Assembly: GCA_027009605.1 (NCBI GenBank)
Contig: JALVCY010000400.1
Coordinates: forward strand, 1-10,220
Source: Saprospiraceae bacterium
GTDB taxonomy: Bacteria > Bacteroidota > Bacteroidia > Chitinophagales > Saprospiraceae
DNA: 10,220 nt
Direction of reading: 5' to 3'
Numbering within the stretch: position 1 is the first letter of the stretch; each line of letters starts with the position of its first letter. Below the pieces are notes generated by a model, which searched no databases, was not told the DNA's origin, and worked only from the letters and a program-made list of their open reading frames with translations. Positions 1-5,610 of the stretch are shown here, in pieces. The position numbers were made by a program, and so were the translations under genes.

Positions 1-1
1 C

Positions 2-166
2 ATCAAGCACTGCCAAAATTTATTTGGTGGTGCTTGCCCCATTAAAATCAGTGCTCAAGCACATCTGGATGGTTTTTATCAAAAATTTGGTTTTCAATCA
101 ACCCAAAAGTATTATTTGGAAGATGGGATTCCCCATTTGGAGATGATTTTGAAGCGGGAGTCTTAG
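2..166 (+). CDS. elaA: ElaA-like GNAT family N-acetyltransferase, C-terminal fragment
   Basis: The gene enters from the left edge already open, and 54 codons remain before a TAG stop. The fragment contains ISAQAHLDGFYQKFGF followed by YLEDGIPHLEM. This closely matches my memory of the C-terminal end of the ElaA family, a small GNAT acetyltransferase: the AQAHL segment belongs to the acetyl-CoA binding region, then FY..FGF, then the conserved EDGIPH signature. ElaA proteins are about 150 residues, so roughly the last third is visible. The acceptor substrate of ElaA is not well established. The gene converges on the deoxynucleoside kinase gene, with a repeat-rich spacer between them. The family call is strong; the exact function is not. 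Confidence 0.85.
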   Translation: MKHCQNLFGGACPIKISAQAHLDGFYQKFGFQSTQKYYLEDGIPHLEMILKRES

Positions 167-232
167 ATTGATAATTTTCGGATTCGTTCATTGCCTTCGG
201 CGTTCAAGTAGTAAGATCTCTTGGCTGTCTAT

Positions 233-252
233 CGTTACACCGTTACACCGTT
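233..252. repeat. Short tandem repeat, 8-bp unit CGTTACAC
   Basis: CGTTACAC occurs twice in a row and is followed by a half unit, CGTT. A degenerate copy of the same phrase in the same orientation lies at 607-625 on the other side of the composite repeat. Confidence 0.7.
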
Positions 253-297
253 GAGTTCACTCCCAAAAGTCGGATGTTAGAACTCGTCCTTGAGACC

Positions 298-561
298 ACA
301 AAATTTTATTTGGTCTCTTTAGATAACTAATGCACCGAGACAAGGTGTCGCCCCGCTGGGGCTTCTAGTATCGTGCGATGTTGTCTGTTACAAAGGTGTC
401 GCCCCTACGGGGGCTGACAACAGAGAAGACACAGCCGGGATGTCCATCTCAGAAAGCCCCGGCGGGGCGATATCTTTGTAAAAAACTATAATAGTAAGGA
501 TATAGCTCCGTAGGAGCGACACCATGCTGCACTAGGGCATTGGAGCCAAATAAAATTTTGT
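298..561. repeat. Perfect 16-bp inverted repeat pair enclosing four hairpins
   Basis: The sequence ACAAAATTTTATTTGG at 298-313 is repeated as its exact reverse complement, CCAAATAAAATTTTGT, at 546-561. The arms are 232 bases apart and frame the four REP-like hairpins. A perfect 16-bp match at this distance is unlikely by chance even in AT-rich DNA, and it lies inside a second, outer inverted repeat. Confidence 0.8.
342..524. repeat. Four REP-like palindromic units (two plus, two minus orientation)
   Basis: Four short GC-stem hairpins share the layout ACAAAGGTGTC + GCCCC-loop-GGGGC. Unit 1 spans about 342-364 (stem 350-354/358-362). Unit 2 spans about 391-419 (stem 401-405/410-414, with TGTC/GACA extending the pairing). 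Unit 3 spans about 453-480 on the opposite strand (stem 456-460/464-468, head GATATCTTTGT). Unit 4 spans about 501-524, also opposite (stem GCTCC/GGAGC at 505-509/513-517, head GACACC). Unit 4 keeps its stem through a paired C-to-T and G-to-A change, which suggests selection on pairing. Two units in one direction then two inverted resembles a BIME arrangement. Confidence 0.75.
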
Positions 562-618
562 TCATTCCTTCGACTATTAATAATAGGTACTTTTCGGAGT
601 GGACTCACCGCTACACCG

Positions 619-1293
619 TTATACCTTTAAGCTAATATGGGTTAGTCCCGGGGCATATTTTTTCTGAAAATGCTCCACTATTAATTCAAAATCAGCGTCA
701 TTGTTTACAAAATCCATGTCATCTATCTCCAAAATAACTACCGGAAATTCTACAATATTTTTGAAATACTCCATGTAGGCATTCTGAATATTTAGGAGAT
801 AGTCTTTCGAAATGTCAGACTCCATGTCACGGGAGCGGATTTTGATATTTTCTACTAATCGGTCAATTGGCCGGTGGAGATAGAAGATGATGTCGGGCTT
901 GGGAAACTCCTTATTCATAATCCCAAATAGCCGGCGAAACAGGCGGTATTCTTCATCTTTTAGGTTGTTGCCGGCAAATAGCAAGGTCTTCATGAAGAAG
1001 TAATCCGAAAAAATCTGGGGACTAAAAATATCCGGCTTGGCAAAATAATTAGACAACTGCTTATATCGCTCCGTCATGAAAAATAACTCCACCGGAAAGC
1101 CATACCGATCCGGATCCTTGTAAAAAAAAGGCAAAAATGGATTGTCCGTAAATTGCTCCAAAATAAGATCACACTCAAATTCTGCTTGGAGTTTGTTGCA
1201 GATGGTGGTTTTGCCCGTGCCGATGTTGCCTTCTATAGCGATGAATTTGTAGGGAAATGGTGACAAGCCTTCTCGTTTTTGTGTGAGGGACAA
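619..1293 (-). CDS. Deoxynucleoside kinase (deoxyadenosine/deoxyguanosine kinase-like)
   Basis: This is a 224-residue P-loop kinase of the dNK family, which phosphorylates deoxynucleosides at the 5' position for nucleotide salvage in the cytosol. Visible motifs are Walker A GNIGTGKTT (residues 22-30), the EQFTDNPFL segment with Glu46 in the position of the catalytic acid, ERY near 75-77, SDYFFMK near 97-102 (the DRS-like region), and the LID arginines in KIRSRDME (151-158). The length is typical of stand-alone bacterial dNKs; in some Bacteroidota the domain is fused to HppK, but not here. The start is uncertain. The longest frame begins with a TTG at 1293 that lies inside a good -7 promoter box. 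An in-frame TTG at 1266 would give 215 residues, closer to family N-termini. No ATG precedes the P-loop. Substrate preference cannot be read from sequence. Confidence 0.93.
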   Translation of the reverse strand: MSLTQKREGLSPFPYKFIAIEGNIGTGKTTICNKLQAEFECDLILEQFTDNPFLPFFYKDPDRYGFPVELFFMTERYKQLSNYFAKPDIFSPQIFSDYFFMKTLLFAGNNLKDEEYRLFRRLFGIMNKEFPKPDIIFYLHRPIDRLVENIKIRSRDMESDISKDYLLNIQNAYMEYFKNIVEFPVVILEIDDMDFVNNDADFELIVEHFQKKYAPGLTHISLKV

Positions 1294-1319
1294 AGGTACT
1301 GATTCCCGAACGGAATTAA
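1291..1319 (-). promoter_or_regulatory. Candidate Bacteroidota promoter for the deoxynucleoside kinase
   Basis: On the minus strand TACCTTTG (1291-1298) matches the Bacteroidota -7 consensus TAnnTTTG exactly. A TTA (1317-1319), one base off TTG, lies 18 bases upstream. Transcription would start near 1284, downstream of the TTG at 1293, which argues for translation from the TTG at 1266. Confidence 0.45.
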
Positions 1320-1344
1320 GTATAGATTTTTGAAAAGATTCAAA

Positions 1345-1376
1345 AAAAAACCGATTGACGCATCAATCGGTTTTTT
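1345..1376 (-). terminator. Intrinsic terminator of the lipoprotein gene (potentially bidirectional)
   Basis: A perfect 14-bp stem (1345-1358 with 1363-1376) closes a four-base CGCA loop. The core ACCGATTGA/TCAATCGGT is flanked by A-runs on one side and T-runs on the other, so each strand has a U-tract. It lies 25 bases past the stop of the lipoprotein gene, between that gene and the kinase promoter, so it separates the two transcripts. Confidence 0.88.
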
Positions 1377-1401
1377 CTGAAATGAAGTTAACCGGGAAAA
1401 A

Positions 1402-1776
1402 TTATTGTTTTGTACCGGAAAACTGCTCTGTACTTCCTGCGGTAGTATTGGCATAATTTAAGGTCATGACCCCATTCACCTCCTGAAAAGTTATCACAAA
1501 TCCATTCGTTGAACCGGCATAGGTTCCACTTGTCTCCGTAATACCCACTTCAAGAGTTGTACCGTGGTTATCTTCCGGCGTGATTTTGATTTTGGTGTTG
1601 TTCACTTTGGTTACGGTAACCTTATAACCGACGCTTTGAAAAGTACTTGATTGAAAATCTCCGACATAGGTGCTCACTACTTTCTCAGCCAAATCCGGTT
1701 CAGGAGTGTCTTTTTTGCATGAAGACAAGGTTACAAGGCTTACAGCCATTAGAAATAAAACAATTTTAAATTTCAT
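1402..1776 (-). CDS. Small lipoprotein of unknown function
   Basis: This 124-residue protein has a clear type II signal peptide: MKFK, a hydrophobic stretch (residues 5-17), and lipobox LSSC with the acylated cysteine at position 20. The mature N-terminus CKKDTPEPD is lysine- and acid-rich, as is common for Bacteroidota lipoproteins; whether it acts as a surface-export signal is uncertain. The remainder is rich in Thr, Val, Ser, Gly and Asn with alternating polar and apolar residues, suggesting one small beta-sheet domain. I recognise no named family and see no catalytic motif. The gene is a single-gene unit with its own promoter (near 1885-1915), a leader of about 100 bases and a strong terminator. 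The ATG start is supported by the signal peptide beginning directly at it. Confidence 0.88.
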   Translation of the reverse strand: MKFKIVLFLMAVSLVTLSSCKKDTPEPDLAEKVVSTYVGDFQSSTFQSVGYKVTVTKVNNTKIKITPEDNHGTTLEVGITETSGTYAGSTNGFVITFQEVNGVMTLNYANTTAGSTEQFSGTKQ

Positions 1777-1814
1777 GATTTAGTTTTTGTGTGTTGACTA
1801 CTCAGTACGGCTGC

Positions 1815-1845
1815 TTTGGCAATCAAAAGAGCCTTTTTAGCCAAA
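1815..1845 (-). other. Small hairpin in the leader of the lipoprotein gene
   Basis: TTTGGC (1815-1820) and GCCAAA (1840-1845) can pair across a 19-base loop in the predicted 5' leader, about 40-70 bases before the start codon. The stem is only six pairs, so this may be chance. Confidence 0.25.
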
Positions 1846-1884
1846 AAAAACGTGCTGAACAGTTACTTTAAAATTAAAGAGTTG

Positions 1885-1915
1885 CAAATATACTTGATGG
1901 GATAACCATAAGCAA
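1885..1915 (-). promoter_or_regulatory. Bacteroidota-type promoter of the lipoprotein gene
   Basis: On the minus strand TATATTTG (1885-1892) fits the -7 consensus TAnnTTTG perfectly. TTG (1913-1915) lies 20 bases upstream at the expected -33 position. Transcription would start near 1878, leaving a leader of about 100 bases. A 7-bp dyad, TAACCAT (1903-1909) with ATGGTTA (1915-1921), overlaps the -33 element and could be an operator. It lacks a U-tract and so is not a good terminator for the preceding acyltransferase gene. Confidence 0.65.
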
Positions 1916-1932
1916 TGGTTAGGCTCTGTTTC

Positions 1933-3015
1933 TTACAATCTTTTGGTTATTTTTAACCAGTCTAAAATAAGATAAACCAACACCGAACTCAAGGTCGTCA
2001 AAATCATCAGTAATCCAAAAAATAAAAATGGATTGGCTACCTTATTTCTGAATATATAGAGAAGCCAAACCAAGATGGGCAGGTGTACCAGATATATCGT
2101 GTAAGATGCTTTCGCCATAGATTGAGCCCATTTTTGCTCTTGCGAGAAAAATTTCCGGAATAAACCAAAAATGACCAAAATTAGGCTAAAAGCAACCGAT
2201 ATGGTTAAAATCGACTCAAAATAGTGCCAGATTCCGTGCGAAAAATAACGCTCATGGTCTCGAAACGATAAATATCCCAGTAAGAGACCCAAAGCTATCA
2301 ACATTTTCCGAAAGGTAATAGTGGTCCAATCCACAAAAGTGTCATAATGCCGATAAGCCCATATCCCAAATAAATAATACATCAAAAAATACAAAACGGA
2401 ACCCACCGCCGGTAAAAAGGAATAATCCCCGTGGATGCTCTGATTGCCAAAAACAAACAAAATAATTACTTGAATTAAAAATAAACGAACCAAAGCTCCG
2501 GTGTCGGAAGTGGCCGGATACTTAGTCTTGCCGGCAAGAAATTGGGCATAAAGAATATGTATTAAGTTGTAAAAAATTAAATAATACAAAAACCAAAAAT
2601 GTACCGTTCCGGACTTCGGTAATAATAGGTAGGGACGCACACCATTGAGTCCATGCCATGTCTCCCCGTAGGCCAGTACCCCAAAACCATAGCTTACCCA
2701 AGGCGCTAAAAAAAGCATAGAAAAAATAAAGGGGACGACGATTCGCTTTATACGCTTTAGGGCAGCTTGCTTTCCCCCATATTTATCCAATTGCATAGAC
2801 ATAAAATAGCCCGCAATAATAAAAAATACAGGAATCCGAAATAAATGAATCAAAGTCAACAGGACATCAAAAAAAACATGATTCTCCGAAAACTTATAGG
2901 GCCAAAACTCCTGAACCGGATAAATCAAAAAAGAAACCGCCGAATGAAATACGATGCCCAAAAGCATCATCACTCCTCGCAAAGCATCCAAATCATGTAG
3001 CCGTTGTTTTTTCAT
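1933..3015 (-). CDS. Acyltransferase-3 family integral membrane protein (OpgC/MdoC-like)
   Basis: A polytopic membrane O-acyltransferase of the AT3 family, which transfers acyl groups (acetyl, succinyl) to extracytoplasmic glycans or lipids. Starting at the ATG at 3015, the protein has 360 residues. RLHDLDALRG leads into the first membrane helix and gives the family R-X10-H motif (Arg13 and His24). FFIIAGYF, HFWFLYYLIFY and a late SYTIYLVHLP helix are also typical. About ten hydrophobic helices are visible. The opening RLH.LDALR..MMLLGI..H most resembles OpgC/MdoC glucan succinyltransferases, but the acceptor cannot be deduced. The ATG at 3015 directly follows the TAG of the PLP enzyme gene (3017-3019), indicating translational coupling. 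A longer frame from 3033 would add six residues (MLCTTR) overlapping that gene and is less likely. Confidence 0.88.
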   Translation of the reverse strand: MKKQRLHDLDALRGVMMLLGIVFHSAVSFLIYPVQEFWPYKFSENHVFFDVLLTLIHLFRIPVFFIIAGYFMSMQLDKYGGKQAALKRIKRIVVPFIFSMLFLAPWVSYGFGVLAYGETWHGLNGVRPYLLLPKSGTVHFWFLYYLIFYNLIHILYAQFLAGKTKYPATSDTGALVRLFLIQVIILFVFGNQSIHGDYSFLPAVGSVLYFLMYYLFGIWAYRHYDTFVDWTTITFRKMLIALGLLLGYLSFRDHERYFSHGIWHYFESILTISVAFSLILVIFGLFRKFFSQEQKWAQSMAKASYTIYLVHLPILVWLLYIFRNKVANPFLFFGLLMILTTLSSVLVYLILDWLKITKRL

Positions 3016-3016
3016 C

Positions 3017-4126
3017 CTAGTCGTGCAAAGCATCCAATCCTTGGCGTAAATCGGACATCAAATCCTGTACGTCCTCTAAGCCAAAACTTAACCGAACCAA
3101 TCGCTCATCCAAACCCATTTCATGTCTTTCACTATATTCCATCGAAGCATGACTTCCCGAAAAGGGTTGGGCAATCATCGACGTTACGCAAGCCATTCCT
3201 GTGCCGGTGCTAAACAGGTAGAGTGATTGTGCCAGTTGCGTGTATTTGTCCTTAAATTCTTCCGCTAATTCAAAAAATATTAAAGTGGCGTAATCGGTTA
3301 ATTGAATCCCATCCACATCCGGATAATAAATGCGAGCCACTTCCTTCCGCTTCTCCAAGAACTCTTTTAATTCTAAAGTCGTTGTCTTATGCTTGGCCAG
3401 CCGGACGTCCAACGTAAATAAGCTCCTTCGTAACAGCCAAGCACTGTAAGGTCCCAGATTCGAGCCAAAATAAAAGCGATTGGATAATAAGTCATTGTAA
3501 ATCAGCTCATTATCGGTTAAGATGATACCGCCCATTACATCGCTATGCCCGCCAAAATATTTGGTTGCACTATGCAAAGAAATATCTGCACCGTGCTTGC
3601 AAGGTTGTTGAAATAACGGGGTCGCCCAAGTATTATCTACCACAATCAACGTGTCTTTGTTCTTGGCTTTAAAAAGAGCGGAAATTTTTTCAATATTAAC
3701 GGTGTATAAAAATGGGTTGGTTGGGGTCTCAAAAAAGACCATATCCGCCATCGGTAATTCATCCCATTTATCTTTATCCGAAAGGTTTAAAATAGATAAT
3801 TTTATTTGATATTGATTACAAAACCATTGGAATAATTTGTAGGAACAACCATACAAAAATTTATTAATAATCAAATGCTGACCCGGTTTTAATAAGTGTA
3901 GAGTCATCGTTACGGCAGACATTCCGGTCGTGGTCGCCAAGGCATGTTTCGTGTCTTCTAGGAGTCCAACGGCTTGTTCAAATTCTTCGACGTTTGGGTT
4001 GTTTTTGCGAGAGTAAAAGAAATCTGAATGCGCTTCAAATGCACTAGCCTGATAAATAGGCGTTGAGATGGGCGCGTCATTGGATGTGTCCACTTTAGCA
4101 TGAAGTGATTTTGTTGTTTTTTTCAT
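3017..4126 (-). CDS. PLP-dependent Cys/Met metabolism enzyme (cystathionine gamma-synthase/lyase family)
   Basis: A 369-residue fold-type I PLP enzyme of the trans-sulfuration family, which performs beta/gamma-elimination or replacement on sulfur amino acids or homoserine esters. Visible residues: Tyr38 and Arg40 (YSR), which bind the cofactor phosphate of the partner subunit; Tyr92 in LYGCSYKLF, which stacks on PLP; Asp164 in VVDNTWATP, contacting the pyridine nitrogen; Lys189 in SATKYFGGHSD, the Schiff-base lysine; and a late RLSFGLED carrying the substrate-carboxylate arginine. The Cys after YG (Cys94) occurs in methionine gamma-lyases (YGCT), whereas synthases and cystathionine lyases usually have YGG. 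The remainder (e.g. RKNNPN for the usual RxGNPT) is divergent, and the protein is slightly short for the family (commonly about 380-400). Gamma-lyase or a relative is possible, but specificity is unresolved. It lies 109 bases after the radical SAM gene. Confidence 0.9.
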   Translation of the reverse strand: MKKTTKSLHAKVDTSNDAPISTPIYQASAFEAHSDFFYSRKNNPNVEEFEQAVGLLEDTKHALATTTGMSAVTMTLHLLKPGQHLIINKFLYGCSYKLFQWFCNQYQIKLSILNLSDKDKWDELPMADMVFFETPTNPFLYTVNIEKISALFKAKNKDTLIVVDNTWATPLFQQPCKHGADISLHSATKYFGGHSDVMGGIILTDNELIYNDLLSNRFYFGSNLGPYSAWLLRRSLFTLDVRLAKHKTTTLELKEFLEKRKEVARIYYPDVDGIQLTDYATLIFFELAEEFKDKYTQLAQSLYLFSTGTGMACVTSMIAQPFSGSHASMEYSERHEMGLDERLVRLSFGLEDVQDLMSDLRQGLDALHD

Positions 4127-4187
4127 AAGTACGAGCCGTTTGGCTATTTTTTTTGTTAAGCAGAATTATTCAGCGCGACTATTTTGA

Positions 4188-4214
4188 CAAATAGAAGGCT
4201 TTTTTATTTCCCAA
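4188..4214 (-). promoter_or_regulatory. Weak candidate promoter with overlapping dyad before the PLP enzyme gene
   Basis: On the minus strand TCTATTTG (4188-4195) matches TAnnTTTG except for one base, and TTG (4212-4214) lies 16 bases upstream, slightly short for the consensus. A perfect 6-bp dyad with a four-base loop, CTATTT/AAATAG (4179-4184, 4189-4194), overlaps the -7 box and could be an operator. The PLP and acyltransferase genes may be transcribed from here as well as by read-through. Confidence 0.3.
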
Positions 4215-4235
4215 TAAGGATGCTTGTTAGAGCCA

Positions 4236-5555
4236 TTACACAGGAAAATGGGCACGATCCAAAACCGGCAAAACCCGGATGTTCATATTCTTGTCCAGGC
4301 CGATAAGGATTCCTGTTTCGTCATCCAAAGAGCGAGAAATAATCAGACGATCCACACCTTCGTTCATTTCATAATAGTCTGTTTCTCCGGAAGGTATGCG
4401 CTGGATGGTTAGGTGTCTCGATGTATTTTGCTCATTCATCAAGATATGAATACTGTTAATTCCATTTTCCCAATTATAATTTAATTGCCTATGCGGCTTG
4501 CTTATTTTGGTGTTTTTTTTCATAGCGGCGGCTCCGGTTATCGGAGAAGCTTGACCACAATTGGTACAGTGATTGTTATCGTCTAATCCGCGATTATGAA
4601 CGGTTAAACCAAATCGTTGAACCAGTATATGTCCACAAGAAGGGCAGACTGTATTACTCACATCATTATGATAGATATTCCCCAAATACGAGTATTCAAT
4701 GCCTTCAGCCAAAGCCAAATCTCTTGCTTCCAATAATTTCTCTGTGCCGGTTCTCGGTTCATGATATTCAAAAGAAGGATGGTAAGCCACAAAATGTAAA
4801 GGAATCTTAGTCCCGATATTTTTGACAATCCATTTGGCTGTTTTGATGGCATCTTCCGGCGTATCGTTCAATCCGGTGACGACTAACTGGCTGATTTCCA
4901 AGTGTTTACCACTTTTAGCGATTTGCTTAATACCGTCCAAGACGGGTTGCAGACGACCCTTGGAGACCTTTCGATATAGATTGTCGTCCATTGATTTTAG
5001 GGAGATACTAAAGATATCAATCACGTCTATTAATTCGGCCAAGGGTTCTGATTCAATATACAGAGCAGATTTATATAAGGTCTTGATTCCATTAGCTTTC
5101 GCCAAAATAGAAGTTTCTACGACAAATTCTTGCCAAACAACCGGATCATTGTAAGTCCAAGAAATAATATCAATATTATTTTTTAATGCCTTATCGACCA
5201 CTTCCTGTGGCGTGTATAATTTTACATTGGAAGTGTTGAGATGCTTGACTTGGGACGTTTGCCAATTTTGACAAAAACTACAAGCCATCATGCAGCCAAT
5301 ATTCCCTAAACTCAAAATTTTGGCACCGGGTCGATAGTGATAGACTGCTTCTGTTTCGATGGTCTCCAAAGTCGCTTCAATGGATTTGCCATAGTTAAAA
5401 GAGTACAAGGTATTCTCAATATTACCGCGAACCCGGCAGAATCCGTCTTGCCCGTTTTTGAGTTGGCAATTTCTAGGGCATAGATGACAAATGACCTTAT
5501 TCTTGTTGGTGTCAAAATGCCAATAATCGGCTATTTTCTTTTTATCTCTAATCAT
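4236..5555 (-). CDS. amrS: AmmeMemoRadiSam-type radical SAM enzyme with C-terminal extension
   Basis: A 439-residue radical SAM protein related to pyruvate formate-lyase activating enzymes and typical of AmrS. It opens with a cysteine cluster CHLCPRNC...GFC (Cys23, 26, 30, 40), followed by YHYRPGAKILSLGNIGC and the [4Fe-4S]/SAM motif CMMACSFC (Cys88, 92, 95; CX3CX2C). The barrel includes SWTYNDPVVW, FSISLKSMDDNLYRK and HFVAYHP. A rubredoxin-like zinc ribbon follows: CPSC (304-307) and CTNC (330-333). Known AmrS proteins normally end soon after this ribbon. Here about 98 residues follow (342-439) with no recognisable motif. The biochemical product of AmrS is not established as far as I know. 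It lies 55 bases downstream of iorB with no strong promoter between, so it is probably in the same operon, and IorAB could supply reduced ferredoxin. Memo and AMMECR1 partners are absent here. Confidence 0.9.
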   Translation of the reverse strand: MIRDKKKIADYWHFDTNKNKVICHLCPRNCQLKNGQDGFCRVRGNIENTLYSFNYGKSIEATLETIETEAVYHYRPGAKILSLGNIGCMMACSFCQNWQTSQVKHLNTSNVKLYTPQEVVDKALKNNIDIISWTYNDPVVWQEFVVETSILAKANGIKTLYKSALYIESEPLAELIDVIDIFSISLKSMDDNLYRKVSKGRLQPVLDGIKQIAKSGKHLEISQLVVTGLNDTPEDAIKTAKWIVKNIGTKIPLHFVAYHPSFEYHEPRTGTEKLLEARDLALAEGIEYSYLGNIYHNDVSNTVCPSCGHILVQRFGLTVHNRGLDDNNHCTNCGQASPITGAAAMKKNTKISKPHRQLNYNWENGINSIHILMNEQNTSRHLTIQRIPSGETDYYEMNEGVDRLIISRSLDDETGILIGLDKNMNIRVLPVLDRAHFPV

Positions 5556-5610
5556 GACTTTAGTTTTTAAGTTTTTAGTCTTTTGGGGTGTTACTTTATT
5601 TTGTAGGCTG

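Larger units (their letters stand above)
233..625. repeat. Nested inverted-repeat, REP/MITE-like non-coding element between convergent genes
   Basis: The gene-free stretch 167-618 is filled by a layered repeat. The outer imperfect arms are 250-269 (GTTGAGTTCACTCCCAAAAG) and 590-609 (CTTTTCGGAGTGGACTCACC), 17 of 20 positions complementary. The inner perfect 16-bp arms are 298-313 and 546-561. Between the inner arms lie four GC hairpins. Outside the outer arms lie related direct sequences, GTTACACCGTT at 242-252 and GCTACACCGTT at 610-620, which could be a target duplication or just shared microsatellite units. The right edge supplies the TAA stop of the kinase gene (619-621). No open frame of credible length is present. 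I infer a mobilised non-autonomous element or an accretion of REP units; no transposase is visible. Confidence 0.7.

Noticed and set aside
233..625. CRISPR array or integron attC-like sites
   Set aside because: The repeated units differ in sequence, length and orientation, with no evenly sized spacers and no cas or integrase gene. They fit REP/MITE elements better.
1233..1454. Minus-strand open frame across the terminator and lipoprotein gene end
   Set aside because: It crosses a strong terminator and overlaps two supported genes in another frame. Its sequence shows no domain.
1903..1921. Terminator of the acyltransferase gene
   Set aside because: The 7-bp stem lacks a following U-tract on the minus strand and overlaps the -33 promoter element, so an operator or chance dyad is more likely.
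3013..3033. Upstream ATG at 3033 for the acyltransferase
   Set aside because: It would add six residues (MLCTTR) overlapping the PLP gene. The ATG at 3015 immediately follows that gene's stop and places RLHDLDALRG near the N-terminus as in the family.
3004..3213. Plus-strand open frame antisense to the PLP enzyme gene
   Set aside because: It lies wholly within a well-supported minus-strand gene (apart from a few bases), with no recognisable protein features. The same applies to plus-strand frames at 4224-4412, 4822-5154, 6472-6654, 6744-7064, 8511-8750 and 9107-9325.
5556..5610. Separate promoter for the radical SAM gene in the gap after iorB
   Set aside because: No TAnnTTTG with a properly spaced TTG is found in this short A-rich gap. 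The repeated ACTAAAAACTT-like phrase looks like simple A/T-rich sequence.
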